In this document: piece after piece, positions 1 through 12,380 of the stretch
Numbering within the stretch: position 1 is the stretch's first letter
Layout: every line of letters begins with the position of its first letter
The notes under the pieces: generated by a model
What the model saw: only the letters and a program-made list of their open reading frames with translations
Told to the model about the DNA's origin: nothing
Databases searched by the model: none
Source of the DNA: Rosa chinensis
Lineage: Eukaryota; Streptophyta; Magnoliopsida; Rosales; Rosaceae
DNA: 64,000 nucleotides
Direction of reading: 5' to 3'
Assembly: GCF_002994745.2 (NCBI RefSeq)
Contig: NC_037094.1
Coordinates: 41,223,456 to 41,287,455, forward strand
Made by a program: the position numbers and the translations under genes

Positions 1-800
1 AAGGGTAAGAGTCCTTCGTAGAAACATGTAAGTAGGGTCTCATCCTTCATTTGATGTTGAGGACATTGTGCAAGTAGGGAGTTGAACCTCTCGTAGTAGG
101 CAGCATAGGACTCATCATGGGCTTGCTCTATTCCACTAAGCTTCTTTCTAAGTGTGATGACCTTAGAAGCTGGGAAGTATTTTTCCAAGAAGGCCTTTCG
201 CATTGTCTCCCATGAGGTGATACGTCCTGCAGGAAGCTCATATAGCCAATCTTTGGCTCTGTCAGCTAAGGAGAATGGAAATGCTCTCATCTTCAGAAGA
301 TTCTCATCTGCCCCTTGTGGTTGCATGTTTGCACAAACAGATTGAAATTCTCGAACATGCTTGTTAGCATCCTCCATATTAAGTCCATGGAAGATAGGGA
401 GCTTGTGCAACAAACCACTCTTTAGCTCAAACTCTGCTTGTCTTCCAGCTGCAGGGGGAGGGTAAACTATGCCTGTAGGGGGTCCTCCTTCAACAGTTGC
501 GGTGGAGAGTTCCCTAATAGATGCCATTCTCTCTTCCCTGACTTCTTCAGGTGGTGGTGAAGGTGGTGGTGTAGAGTTGGACGAAATCACAGGTGAAGGT
601 GAACGTGAAGGAGGAGATGGACTTGGTGTAGGTGATGTAGACTCCTCAGAAAAGTAAGTCCGCTTCCCTTGCTCGTTAAATGTGTACTCTTTGTATGTTG
701 AAGGGGAAGGGCTTGTGTGCTCAAGAAGTGAAGGACCCTTCAAGCGAGCGAGCCTTGCTTCGATTTCCTTTAGTGTAGAGGATCTAAAAGGCTCGGTCAT
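1..800 (-). CDS. gag: E1 gag (capsid) N-terminal part, truncated by window edge
   Basis: Begins at the ATG complementary to 798-800 and stays open to base 1 (about 266 codons), as I read it without a stop. It starts MTEPFRSSTLKEIEAR, followed by a Ser/Pro-rich stretch and then the capsid-type region containing FELKSGLLHKLPIFHG and WLYELPAGRITSW, as in plant retrotransposon gag proteins. Gag assembles the virus-like particle in which reverse transcription occurs. The zinc knuckle and pol would lie further left, outside the window. The N-terminus is of the HTSPSPSTYKEYTF type shared with E2 and E6 rather than the QTSPSPSTHRGYIF type of E3 and E5. Whether the rest of this gene is intact cannot be told. 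Confidence 0.85.
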   Translation of the reverse strand, partial: MTEPFRSSTLKEIEARLARLKGPSLLEHTSPSPSTYKEYTFNEQGKRTYFSEESTSPTPSPSPPSRSPSPVISSNSTPPPSPPPEEVREERMASIRELSTATVEGGPPTGIVYPPPAAGRQAEFELKSGLLHKLPIFHGLNMEDANKHVREFQSVCANMQPQGADENLLKMRAFPFSLADRAKDWLYELPAGRITSWETMRKAFLEKYFPASKVITLRKKLSGIEQAHDESYAAYYERFNSLLAQCPQHQMKDETLLTCFYEGLLP

Positions 801-1698
801 TCATAGGAATCCTGAATATCATCAAAATTCAAAGAAGTTAGCAAAGTATAAAGTGAGCTAATTACAAATTAGTGATTGATACATCAACCTTACTATTCAT
901 GAGTCACTATTCACAAGTTACTATTCATGACTTTACTATTTATGATTTATACAAGTATAAAGAGAAGTATAAATTACAAACTATCCACAATCTTTTCACA
1001 AATAAACCACGTAAGAAGTTTATGCAAGTATAAAATGTACAAAACAACACAATTTACAAGTGGAGGTTATGTTCAAGTATCTTATTATCTTTACAAAATA
1101 AAGTTAATATCTCAATTGATTACAAGTTGTAAGTCGAGCCCAATAGAAACCACTACTATTGGTGAGATACGATCTAGGGATAGTCGCCTAGACATAAGTC
1201 ACTTTCCTTTGTTTCAGAAGGCTAGATGGCCAGATTAAGAGGTAAGTGAGAGGGAGGACTCATTTTGGTGACACTACGGAGGCTACTCCCTCATTGAGGT
1301 TTAGGCCCCTATTGGCTACTCCCACATTGTGGTTTACGCACGGTCTATAGTATCTCTGAGATCCAATTTGAACCCATCACCCAGGGTCTCAACCTAAGAC
1401 ACCACCTATATGCCCCTTACTCAGCTTGGAAAGGACTCATGTGTTAGACAGTTCTCCAAATGCTAATAAAAGCCGCCCTCAACCTCATAAGACCTTAGAA
1501 AGGCACTAATGAAGGGTTAAGGCCAATATTAACAAAAGGGCCCTTATCTACTCATACGATTTTACACACTTATAACAATCAAGAAGTTAACAATATTTAT
1601 AATTAATTCTTTACATTTCCTTTGTTTAACAAGATTAGACACCATTTACACAAAACTTTCACACAAACAAACAAAACGTCACTATTCACATCTAATTA

Positions 1699-1732
<34 letters not shown>

Positions 1733-2492
1733 CACGAAATTAAGTAAAATTACTTCTATTCTTTCCTTTTCTTTACAATTATTTTCAACACTTAGGTACG
1801 GGAACAGGGAGTCTCGATGTGCAATGGGGCTGAAACAGCTACCCTTTTCAAGACTATGTTTAATCCAATATACCTTAGGTGCATCACAACATTTTCTTTT
1901 GTTATAAATACCATTGATTTCGAATTAAATTCCAAGCGGTAAATCAAGTGGACGTGCGGCCCAAGTATAATCGTCAAGACACTAAGTCTCTCCTACATCC
2001 TTTGGGCAACCTTACTAAAATGGCCAGGTAGGGGAGGGCGAACACAAGAGGTAGGATCCATTTTGGCATGAGCTACTCCCACATTGTGGTTTAGGCCCAT
2101 TTGCATGCACTTCTGAATCCAAGAACCCGTTATGAACGTTGTCCCCTTTCCTAGACACCATCCCACATAGGCTATACTTACTTGGATGAAAAAGGTCCTA
2201 AGTGTGAAGACAGTTCAATGAATGTTAATAAAGGCCGCCCTCAACCTTAAGGGACCTGGACTAGGTACCAATAAGGGGTTTAGGCCAATATTAATAAACA
2301 CGACTTCACCTATTCCATCTTTAATTTACAACCTACAATTAAAATTCGTATTCAACAATATAAATAACAACCTAAGTAATTAATTAACTAAATTTCGACA
2401 ATTACAAAATAAACAAGTAAATTTTTTTTTTTTTTTTTTTTTTTTTCGGTCACAATATACAAAACAAATATTCACAATATGGCAAATGATTT
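801..2492 (-). other. E1 5' leader (untranslated) with two homopolymer tracts
   Basis: Noncoding leader between PBS and gag. In element sense it holds two related modules, each with a GGCGGC-TTTATTAACATT-type core, separated by a long poly(A) tract (poly(T) on the plus strand, about 1701-1732). A second A tract lies near the PBS (about 2421-2446). Palindromic AACCWCAATGWGGGAGTAG motifs occur three times. A short uORF overlaps the gag start. Confidence 0.75.
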
Positions 2493-2515
2493 TTCAATCC
2501 CCGGCAACGGCGCCA
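2493..2515 (-). promoter_or_regulatory. E1 primer-binding site, tRNA-Asp
   Basis: In element sense TGGCGCCGTTGCCGGGGA plus ATTGAA, complementary to the 3' end of plant tRNA-Asp(GUC), CCA included, with one mismatch near the inner end. It lies 5 bases inside the LTR, the usual place for minus-strand DNA priming. Confidence 0.92.
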
Positions 2516-2520
2516 AAAAT

Positions 2521-4880
2521 TGATGTCGCTTTTATCGAGCGACCAATTTAACCCTGAAATGTCATTAGTAGTATAAAGTAAATAGGGATCGTTCTATTCC
2601 GGGGATTGAGGGTACACCTGTCATTGTCAAACAATTAAACAATTAAAATTAAAACAAAGTATAATATTTACAAAATATAGACATATTTACGAAAAAGGGG
2701 GAGTTTTTGGTTTTTGGTTTTAATTTCCGAAAATAAAATCTAAGTTACCTAAATAATTAAAATGCAAAAACATAAAAATACAAATGGAATGCAAGAACAA
2801 AGATCAAAGTCGAAACTCATGATTAAAATTAATTCAAGTTCATCATTGTTCATCATAGTCATGCAAGAGGAGTTGATCATGTGAAACGTTCAAAAGCAAA
2901 CAATTTCCCATATTTTACTTTCAATGCTAATTAACCTAAGTGAAAGCACCTAGATTAATTCTATCAAACATGCAATCAAGCCCTAGAAAGCTAGTCAATC
3001 ATGTCATGTTTAACGCAATAAACACCTAGAAAGGCTATCAACTCAAATGTGCAACTTAGTATGAAAAAGTCCACCTAATTGCAATCTTCTTTGATTAAAT
3101 TCGGTTTTTGTACAAAACCTTTACTACTTATCGATTCAAGAACACAAAACCAAAAAGTTGATTCATGTTCTCAAATTCGTAGCAACATTCATATAAAAAC
3201 CCTAAATGTTTCGAACCATTCAAGATAAACATACAAAAGATTTCTATCATGCAAATTTAATCAAACACTCACACAAAAGCAACCATAAATCGCAATATAT
3301 GAATCTGAAAATTAACAATTCATCATAAAATTTCAGAAAACAATACTTGTTCATACATATGTGTCAACTAAGGCAAAACCAACGAAAATACAAAGCAAAG
3401 GTACAAGGAGAATCGGATTACACCGTGATGAAGATGAGATGAATGAAGTGATGATGTGGTCTCTTGAATTTCGAAAGCAATCTTCAAGGTGGAGGGTGGA
3501 TGGTGTGCACGGCTTGTCTTCTTCTCCCTTGGCCTTGCTTGCACTTCGTGGTTGCCCTAGAGGATGGAGAAGAACACGGCTAGTCTAAAGAGTTTTCTGA
3601 ATTATTTTCTCAAAGTGTAAACGTAAAGAATGGAACTTCGGAACCCTTGACGTTGAGAAAGTGTAGGAATATATAGGGGACGGCCCATAGGTGTCCAAGC
3701 CGTCCAAAACCCTAGAGATGTTCACGGCATGTGCTTGATTCCTCCACATAATTTCCTCCAATGAATTCTTGCCACATAAGCCCTATGAGGTGGTGCAACC
3801 AATCACAAAATTCCAATATCAATTCCCTAAATAATTCTTGCCGAAATATGTAGATAATTTCTGATTTTATACACCAATTTCGGCAACAATATATTTAGAG
3901 AATAAAAGGGGGATGAACCTAGACTCCTTTGAGAGCTTTTTGTGTTCAACACATATTCTCTTTCCTTTAAAAGCTCCCTAAGAAATCTCCACGAAATCTC
4001 TTTATTTTTCTGATTTTTCCTCACGGCAAAAACCCTAATTTCTCTCTTCATTATCTCTTGCCGAATTCCCTAGGGTTTGCACGGCATCCCCTTGTTTTCC
4101 TCTTGGCTTGGACGGCTAGGTCTTCTAGGGTTTTATCTCTTGATTTATTTCCATAAAAATAACCCTAGAAAATCTCCATAGAAAATCTTCTTTATTTTCT
4201 GATTTTGGACGCCTCTTCCTTGTTTCTCTCATGCAATTTCACGGCAAACATATCTTTAGGGCTAGGGTTTGCGTCACAAACCCTAGTGTCATGGGCTTTG
4301 ATGGGCCATTATCCAATTTGCCGAAAATCCAAAGAGTTCTTGGGCCTCGTTGCTTCATCTTCAAGCCTTCTCATTTTCCAACGCAAAACACATTATTTTT
4401 CCATTTCTTTTTCATGGTTGCGTTGGAAACTTGCTAGGGAAGCCTTCCTCCATTTCGTAGGATTTCCTGGTTGGACTAGGAAAGCTTGTTTCTTCATTTC
4501 TGCTCAAATGTGTGGGCCATTTTCTCTCATGTTCGTTCGTCTTGATGTTCGCAAGCTCCTCTTCCCATTCGTGCGTTCATTTCCACTTTCTAGCTCGGAT
4601 GTCCTGAAAATAGAAACTATACTTAAAATAGAAACTTTCTAAAAAATGAAAATAGAAACTTACTAAAAATGAAAAATAGAAACTTTCCAGAAATGAGAAA
4701 TGAAAAATGAGAAATGAGAAATGAGAAATGAAAAATGAAGACAAAAATGGAAACTTTCTACAATAAGGAACTTTCCCAATCAAAGAATGGAAACTTTCCC
4801 AAACAGGGATTTTTCAAGGAAATGGCGCAGAAAAGTGTAGGGAAATGCAGTTAAAACGTCGCATTAAAATGCTCCTATCA
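2521..4880 (-). repeat. E1 5' LTR, family A (2,360 bp)
   Basis: Ends TGATAGGAGC...GCGACATCA in element sense. It is nearly identical to the E3 5' LTR (13391-15752, opposite strand). U3 starts with degenerate AGAAAGTTTCTATTTTC-like repeats (plus-strand 4607-4800). A TATA box lies in the middle. The 3' end folds as the hairpin GTCGCT/AGCGAC. Open frames inside (for example plus-strand 4205-4642) are antisense to the element and not credible genes. Confidence 0.92.
3669..3676 (-). promoter_or_regulatory. E1 LTR TATA box
   Basis: TATATATT in element sense, directly downstream of GACGG..CCGTCCCC context that recurs in the other family A LTRs. This is the likely core promoter, so transcription would start about 30 bases downstream; the exact start is inferred. 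Confidence 0.6.
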
Positions 4881-6968
4881 GTGCACGGAATAGTAAAGCT
4901 TCCAGGATCCTTACACTTTGGAGGAATCTTCCTCTGAATCAGGGCAGAGACATTCTCACTTACCTTTACCACCTCCTTTTCACGGTTTACTCTCCTAGTA
5001 GTGCAAAGCTCTTTGAGGAACTTGGCATACTTAGGGACTTGCTTGATGGCCTCTAGGAGGGTAGGTTTACTTGCACCTTCTTGAAAGTTTCCAAGATGGC
5101 TTGGTCACTTTCATCCTTCTTAGATTGGGCAAACCTGCGTGGGAAGGGCATGCAAGAAGAAGAAGGGTTAGCAATAACCGAATTCGATAGGTTAGAATTA
5201 TTACCTTTGATTTCCGGTTTTGCCTTTAAAGATGAGGATGCCTTGGTCTCTTCCTTTGACGTTGCAGGGTCCTTCTCAACACCCAACTTGGTGGGCTCTT
5301 GGTCTTCCTCAATCTCTATGCTCATTTGGACCTTCTTGGGTTGCTTGGGTGGATCCACCAATGGTCTTCCACTCCTCGTAGTCACAACTGATGCATTCTC
5401 CACATTACCCTTAGGGTTAGGTATTGTGCCACTAGGAAGCTTCCCAGTCTCATGAATCTTGCTCATGAAGTCCACAACTTGGCCCATCTGCTTCTTAAGA
5501 TCTGCAATATCCTTAGTGTGGGTCTGTTGTCCTTGAATCAAAGCTTGAGTAGAGTTTGTCAAGGCTTGGGTGGAACTAGTCAAGGCTTCCAACGTTTTGT
5601 CATAGTGAGACATTGAAGGTCCTGAGTTCTGTTGAGGAGGAGGCATGTAGGGCCTTTGAAAAGATGATCCTTGGAATGAAGGCCCTTGAGGACGTTGGAA
5701 GTTCCCACCAAGAGGATTCTGAACGTTATCATTGTTGGTCCACTTGAAGTTGGGATGGTCCCTCCATCCTGGGTTATAAGTATTGGAGTAAGGGTCATGT
5801 CTAGGACGTTGAGGTCCTCCTTGATATCCTCCTTGATACCCTCCAATAGCATTTGCAGATTCCCATCCTCCATTCTCATTGAGTTGAGGGCACTGATCTG
5901 TAACATGCCCTTGCATAGAGCATACTCCACAAGCTATTTTTGCACTTGGTCCCTTGGAACTTACCACTTGATTCATGAGTAGAGTAAGCTTACTCAGTTG
6001 GTCTTCAATGGCAGTATTCTTGCTCATCTCATGCACCCTACGAATAGAGTGTCCTACCCCTCATATTGTTGGGAGTTCAAGGCACGATTAGCTATAAGCT
6101 CCTTCCCAACTGCAGGTGACTTATCCACGAAAGCTCCTCCAGCTGCAGCATCCAACATTTGCCTTTCCAAGGGTAAGAGTCCTTCATAGAAACATGTGAG
6201 TAGGGTCTCATCCTTCATCTGATGTTGAGGACATTGTGCAAGTAAGGAATTGAACCTCTCATAGTAAGCAGCATAGGACTCATCATGGGCTTGCTCTATT
6301 CCACTGAGCTTCTTTCTAAGTGTGATGACCTTAGAAGCTGGGAAGTATTTCTCCAAGAAGGCCTTTCTCATTGTTTCCCATGATGTGATACGTCCTGCAG
6401 GAAGTTCATATAGCCAATCCTTGGCTCTATCAGCTAGAGAGAATGGAAATGCTCTCATCTTCAGAAGATTCTCATCTGCCCCTTGTGGTTGCATGTTTGC
6501 ACAAACAGATTGGAATTCTCGTACGTGCTTATTAGCATCCTCCATATTAAGGCCATGGAAGATAGGGAGCTTGTGCAACAGTCCACTCTTAAGCTCAAAC
6601 TCTGCTTGTCTTCCAGCTGCAGGGGCAGGGTATACTATGCCTGTAGGGGGTCCTCCTTCAACAGTTGCGGTGGAGAGTTCCCTAATAGATGCCATTCTCT
6701 CTTCTTCGACTTCTTCAGGTGGTGGTGAAGGTGGTGGTGTAGAGTTGGACGAAATCACAGGTGAAGGTGAACGTGAAGGAGGAGATGGACTTGGTGTAGG
6801 TGATGTAGACTCCTCAGAAAAGTAAGTCCGCTTCCCTTGCTCGTTAAATGTGTACTCTTTGTATGTTGAAGGGGAAGGGCTTGTGTGCTCAAGAAGTGAA
6901 GGACCCTTCAAGCGAGCGAGCCTTGCTTCGATTTCCTTTAGTGTAGAGGATCTAAAAGGCTCGGTCAT
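4881..6968 (-). pseudogene. gag: E2 gag-protease linker, frameshifted and truncated
   Basis: Starts at the ATG complementary to 6966-6968. A first open segment (6054-6968, 304 codons) covers the Ser/Pro-rich N-terminus and capsid region. A single-base loss near 6054 shifts the frame. The second segment (5053-6036) carries the CCHC zinc knuckle CGVCSMQGHVTDQC, the Gln/Pro-rich tail and a glutamine/threonine-rich repeat around STQALTNSTQALIQGQQ. A second single-base loss in a G run near 5057 ends that frame, and homology to the pre-protease region continues to 4881, where the E1 LTR begins. Aligned by eye to the E5 gag-pol, both breaks are one-base deletions in short homopolymers, so true decay and sequence error are both possible. 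Confidence 0.88.
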
Positions 6969-7865
6969 TCATAGGAATCCTGAACATCATCAAAATTCAA
7001 AGAAGTTAGCAAAGTATAAAGTGAGTTAATTACAAATTAGTGATTTATACATCAACCTTACTATTCACGAGTCACTATTCACAAGTTACTATTCACGACT
7101 TTACTATTTATGATTTATACAAGTATAAAGAGAAGTATAAATTACAAACTATCCAAAATCTTTTCACAAATAAACTACGTAAGAAGTTTATACAAGTAAA
7201 AAAAATTGTACAAACAACACAATTTACAAGTGGAGGTTATGTTCAAGTATCTTATTATCTTTACAAAATAAAGTTAATATCTCAATTGATTACAAGTTGT
7301 AAGTCGAGCCCAATAGAAACCACTACTATTGGTGAGATACGATCTAGGGATAGTCGCCTAGACATAAGTCGCTTTCCTTTGTTTCAGAAGGCTAGATGGC
7401 CAGATTAAGAGATACGTGAGAGGGAGGACTCATTTTGGTGACACTACGGAGGCTACTCCCTCATTGAGGTTTAGGCCCCTATCGGCTACTCCCACATTGT
7501 GGTTTACGCACAGTCTATAGTATCTCTGAGATCCAATTTGAACCCATCATCCAGGGTCTCAACCTAAGACACCACCTATATGCCTCTTACTCAGCTTGGA
7601 AAGAACTCATGTGTTAGACAGTTCTCCAAATTCTAATAAAAGCCGCCCACAACCTCATAAGACCTTAGAAAGGCACTAATGAAGGGTTAAGGCCAATATT
7701 AACAAAAGGGCCCTTATCTACTCATACGATTTTACACACTTATAACAATTAAGGACTTAACAATATTTACAATTAATTCTTTTGTTTTCTTTTGTATAAC
7801 AAGACTTGACACATTGTAAACACAACTTTTACACAACAAAACGTCACACTTTGTACAACTTCCTC

Positions 7866-7904
<39 letters not shown>

Positions 7905-8589
7905 GAAAATACTTACAAATATTTGTTTTTCTTCCTTTTCTTTACAATTATTTTCAACACTTAGGTACGGGAACAGGGAGTCTCGATGTGCAATGGGACT
8001 GAAACAGCTACCCTTTTCAAGACTATGTTTAATCCAATATACCTTAGTGAATCACAATATTTTCATTTATTATCTATATCATTGATTTCAAATTCAATTC
8101 CAAGCGGTAAATCAAGAGGACGTGCGGCCCAAGTATAGTCGTCTAGACACAAAGTCCCTCCTACATCCTTTGGGCAACCTTACTGAAATGGCCAGGTAGG
8201 GGAGGGCGACCACGAGAGGTAGAATCCATTTTGGCATGAGCTACTCCCACATTGTGGTTTAGGCCCATTTGCACGCACTTCTGGATTCAAGAACCTGTCA
8301 TGAGCGTTGTCCCCTTTCCTAGACACCATCCCACATAGGCTATACTTACTTGGATGAAAAAGGTCCTAAGTGTGAAGACAGTTCAATGAATGTTAATAAA
8401 GGCCGCCCTCAACCTTAAGGGACCTGGACTAGGTACCAATAAGGGGTTTAGGCCAATATTAATAAACACGACTTCACCTATTCCTTCTTTAATTTACAAC
8501 TTACAATAAAAATTTGTATTCAACAATATAAATAACAACCTAAGTAATTAGTTAACTAAATTTCGACAATTACAAATAATTAACAAGTA

Positions 8590-8621
<32 letters not shown>

Positions 8622-8669
8622 CGGTCACAATATAAACAAAACACATATTCACAATATGGCAAATGATTT
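6969..8669 (-). other. E2 5' leader (untranslated)
   Basis: Same organisation as the E1 leader: two related modules with a long T tract (plus strand, about 7867-7902) between them and another near the PBS (about 8595-8621). Three palindromic AACCWCAATGWGGGAGTAG motifs are present. No convincing gene; small open frames here are not shared in all copies. Confidence 0.75.
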
Positions 8670-8692
8670 TTCAATCCCCGGCAACGGCGCCA
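8670..8692 (-). promoter_or_regulatory. E2 primer-binding site, tRNA-Asp
   Basis: Same tRNA-Asp(GUC) complement as the E1 site, 5 bases from the LTR end. Confidence 0.92.
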
Positions 8693-8697
8693 AAAAT

Positions 8698-10986
8698 TGA
8701 TGCGCCTAAAGCAAGCGCATAATTTAACCCTGAAATGTCATTAGTAGTATAAAGTAAATAGGGATCGTTCTATTCCGGGGATTGAGGGTACACCTGTCAT
8801 TGTCAAACAATTAAACAATTAAAATTAAAACAAAGTATAATATTTACAAAAATATAACAAAATATATACATATTTACGAAAAAGGGGGAATTTTGATTTT
8901 TGGTTTTCGAAAATTAAACTAAGTTAAGAAAATAATTAAAATGCAAAAACATAAAAATACAAATGGGATGCAAGAACAAAGATCAAATTCGAAACTCATG
9001 ATTAAAATTGATTCAAGTTCATCATTGTTCATCATAGTCATGCAAGAGGAGTTGATCATGTGAAACGTTCAAAAGCAAACAATTTCCCATATTTTACTTT
9101 CAATGCTAATTAACCTAAGCGAAAGCACCTAGATTAATTCTATCAAACATGCAATCAAGCCCTAGAAAGCTAGTCAATCATGTCATGATTAATGCATTAA
9201 GCACCTAGAAAGGCTATCAACTCAAATGTGCAACTTAGTATGAAAAAGTCCACCTAATTGCAATCTTCTTTGATTAAATTCGGTTTTTGTACAAAACCTT
9301 TACTACTTATCGATTCAAGAACACAAAACCAAAAAGTTGATCCATGTTCTCGAATTCGTAGCAACATTCACATAAAAAACCTAAATGTTTCGAACCATTC
9401 AAGATTATCATACAAAAGATTTCTATCATGCAAATTTAATCAAACACTCACACAAAAGCAACCATAAATCACAATATATGAATCTGAAAATTAACAATTA
9501 ATCATAAAATTTCAGAAAACAACACTTGTTCATACATATGTGTCAACTAAGGCAAAACCAACGAAAATACAAAGCAAAGGTACAAGGAGAATCGGATTAC
9601 ACCGTGATGAAGATGAGATGAATGAAGTGATGAATGGTCTCTTGAATTTCGAAAGCAATCTTCAAGGATGGTGATGGATGATGTGCACGGCTTGTCTTCT
9701 TCTTCCTTGGCCTTGCTTGCACTTCATGGTTGCCCTAGAGGATGGAGATGAACACGGCTAGGCTAGAGAGAGTTTTCTGAATTTTTTTCAAAGTGTAAAA
9801 CGTAAAAGTGGGAACTAGGCAACCCTTGACGTTGAAAGAAGAGATGAATATATAGGGGACGGCTTCCTTTGTTCTCCAAGCCTTGTAACCCTAGTAATCT
9901 CACGGCACAATGATATAACTCCACATAATTTCCTCCAATGCTTGCTTGCCACATAAGCCCTATGAGGTGGTGCAACCAATCACAAAATTCCATTTAATTC
10001 CCTAAATAATTCTTGCCGAAATTCCCTTGATAATATTCTGATTTTTCTCTTTTATTTCGGCCAAAACTCTTTAGGGAATATAGGAATGTATCTAGACTTC
10101 TTTTGAGCTTTTCTTGGTCTCCACACATATTTTCTTTCCTTAAAACTCTCTAGATAATATCTTTGCCGAATTCTCTAGGGTTTATCTTTACTTTGCACGG
10201 CTCATTCCTTCTTTTCCTCTTGGCTTGGACGGCTAGGAGTCTTCTAGGGTTTATCTTTTGATTTATTTCCATAAAAATAGCCCTAGAAAATCTCCATAGA
10301 AAATCTTCTTTATTTTCTGATTTTTGGACGCCTCTTCCTTGTTTCTCTCATGCAATTTCACGGCAAACATATCTTTAGGGCTAGGGTTTGCGTCACAAAC
10401 CCTAGTGTCATGGGCTTTGATGGGCCATTATCCAATTTGCCGAAAATCCAAAGAGTTCTTGGGCCTCGTTGCTTCATCTTCAAGCCTTCTCATTTTCCAA
10501 CGCAAAACACATTATTTTTCCATTTCTTTTTCATGGTTGCGTTGGAAACTTGCTAGGGAAGCCTTCCTCCATTTCGTAGGATTTCCTGGTTGGACTAGGA
10601 AAGCTTATTTCTTCATTTCTGCTCAAATGTGTGGGCCATTTTCTCTCATGTTCGTTCGTCTTGATGTTCGCAAGCTCCTCTTTCCATTCGTGCGTTCATT
10701 TCCACTTTCTAGCTCGGAGGTCCTGAAAATAGAAACTAGTAAGAAAAATAGAAACTTTCCTAAAATGAAAATGGGAAACTTTCTAAAAATGAAAAATAGA
10801 AACTACTGAAAATGGAAACTTACTAAAAATGATAAATAGAAACTACAAAAAAAATGGAAACTTTCTACAAATAGGAACTTTCCCAATCAAAGAATGGAAA
10901 CTTTCCTAAACAGAGTTTTATTAAGGAAATAACGCAGAAAATGTAGGGAAATGCAGTTAAAACGTCGCATTAAAATGCTCCTATCA
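8698..10986 (-). repeat. E2 5' LTR, family A variant (2,289 bp)
   Basis: TGATAGGAGC...GCGCATCA in element sense. It diverges from the E1/E3 LTRs in the middle (for example around 9830-9900 and 10020-10180) and at the 3' terminus, where the hairpin arms are ATGCGC and GCGCAT. A TATA box lies at 9847-9854. U3 has degenerate AGAAAGTTTC-type repeats (about 10725-10915). Confidence 0.9.
9847..9854 (-). promoter_or_regulatory. E2 LTR TATA box
   Basis: TATATATT in element sense, upstream flank CCGTCCCC as in the other family A LTRs. Inferred core promoter. Confidence 0.55.
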
Positions 10987-12380
10987 ATGTGACAAACTGA
11001 TTTTTGGATGCAATTTAGATGGTTCTTTTCATGATTGATGTGTTTATGTGTTCTTGATCTTGCTTAGTTGCCGAATTGAAAGAATAATAATCTGGTTTTA
11101 TGCTTCATTACATGTTAACGATTTACTAAGTCTGACAAACAATTAGGATGACTTGCATGTAACTTGCTAGTAATTAGGGTTGATGCTTTGTGAACCTTAA
11201 TTCGAAATAAGTAGTAAAGGCTTGCTTTGAGTCGAAATCAGATTATGCATGTGATGAATTGACTTGCTTTGAGTGCTTGGATTTGCATGTTCATCAATTC
11301 TTTCTTGAACTTAATGATTTGAAAACGGATTTTCAACGTATGTGTGATGTCTACTTTTCGAAATAAATTGGTCTAGTGCTTTGCTATTTCGATTCACATA
11401 AGAAAGAAAGTTTAAAGGGACATTGGTTGCTTTGATCTTTGTGTCTTGATTGATGGTGTTCTTGGCAATTAATAAAGATTAAGGGATGCATGAATATGTT
11501 GTTCTTGATTGTTCTTGATGAATTGTTTTCCAAAAATTCTTCTTTTCCCACCTATGTAAATAAAATGTTTTCTTGTTTTTAATCTTTTAATGTTTTCGAA
11601 ATTTTATATTTTGATCTTCAAAAAACCCCCCATCTTTATGTTTTCTTGTTTGTGTAAATAAATAAAATTAACTTAGAATTTTTAGGTAGCATGTTAACCT
11701 AGTTAAATAAAAAATAAAAAAAATAAAAAATAAATAAAAAATAAATGTTTTTAATTTCGTGAATAGTGTCTCCGTGAATAGTAAATATGTGTTTGTTTTA
11801 GTTTTAGTGTTTTTTAGGAGTTTGTTATGAGTTTGTTAGGTCTCCTTAATTTAAGGGATAGGTTCCTAAATTTTAGGGAAAGTAGTTAGAGTTAGTTTTG
11901 ACTTAGGATTTAATGTTTGACTTGGTCAATAATTTGTTTTCTTAGTAATTAAGTAATCCTAATTAGTATATAACTAGTAATCCTTGTTGTATATGGATTC
12001 CCAATATGATATGGACTTGTAAATTGTGTATAAATAGGAGTAGGATTTCTAAACCTTTTCTAACTTGTTTTCTCTCTTATTTTCGTCCATACCTATATAT
12101 ATACTTGTATATTTTTGTTATTCTCTCATTCCTTGCTCTCTAAATTCGTGTGAATGTATGTATGCTCTCTAATTCTTTGTTGTTTCTTTTGTTGTTCGAA
12201 ATTTATGCATGCTTGTACTTGTAAAAATTCTAATTTTTGTGTGATGTATATTCTATGTTTCTTTGATTTGTTTCTCACATGTTAGCACCCTCAATCCCCG
12301 GCTTGAACGATCCCTGCTTATTCTATACTAACAACTACATTTTTCAGGGTTTAAATTGGCGATTACTTTTGCACGTATCA
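10987..12380 (+). repeat. Family B LTR fragment (3' part)
   Basis: Ends GCACGTATCA at 12380, matching in reverse orientation the E4 5' LTR end at 39665. Shared blocks include the U5 sequence CCCTCAATCCCCGG (about 12289-12302). Its 5' part is cut off by E2. It contains an A/T low-complexity stretch (about 11704-11750) and a possible TATA box TATAAATA (12029-12036). The adjoining bases after 12380 (GCTAG) would be its target duplication. No gene is seen. Confidence 0.85.

Larger units (their letters stand above)
1..4880 (-). mobile_element. E1: Athila-like LTR retrotransposon, family A, 5' part
   Basis: Read on the minus strand the order is 5' LTR (2521-4880), PBS, about 1.7 kb leader, then gag running off the left edge of the window. 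The right LTR terminus (TGATA in element sense, ending at 4880) abuts the interior of another element's gag-protease region, so E1 is a younger insertion into E2. The first five flanking bases, GTGCA (4881-4885), would be the target-site duplication; the partner lies outside the window and cannot be checked. Lineage is inferred from the tRNA-Asp PBS and the gag sequence. Confidence 0.9.
4881..10986 (-). mobile_element. E2: family A retrotransposon, 5' part interrupted by E1
   Basis: Minus-strand order: 5' LTR 8698-10986, PBS 8670-8692, leader 6969-8669, then gag-protease down to 4881 where E1 is inserted. The remaining pol and 3' LTR should lie beyond E1, outside the window. Its right LTR end lies inside a family B LTR fragment (10987 onward); ATGTG (10987-10991) is the candidate target duplication, unverifiable here. 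Confidence 0.88.

Noticed and set aside
1792..1977. 61-codon leader frame (MTIILGPHVHL...), also at 16311-16496
   Set aside because: Sense-strand and shared by E1 and E3, but the E5 copy has an in-frame stop (GCTGTTTAAGTC), so it is unlikely to be a maintained gene.
4205..4642. 145-codon frame (MDASSLFLSCNF...) recurring in LTRs, also at 10324-10809 and 13629-14066
   Set aside because: It is antisense to each host element, inside the LTR, resembles no known protein, and its conservation only reflects LTR similarity; it is broken in the E3 3' LTR.
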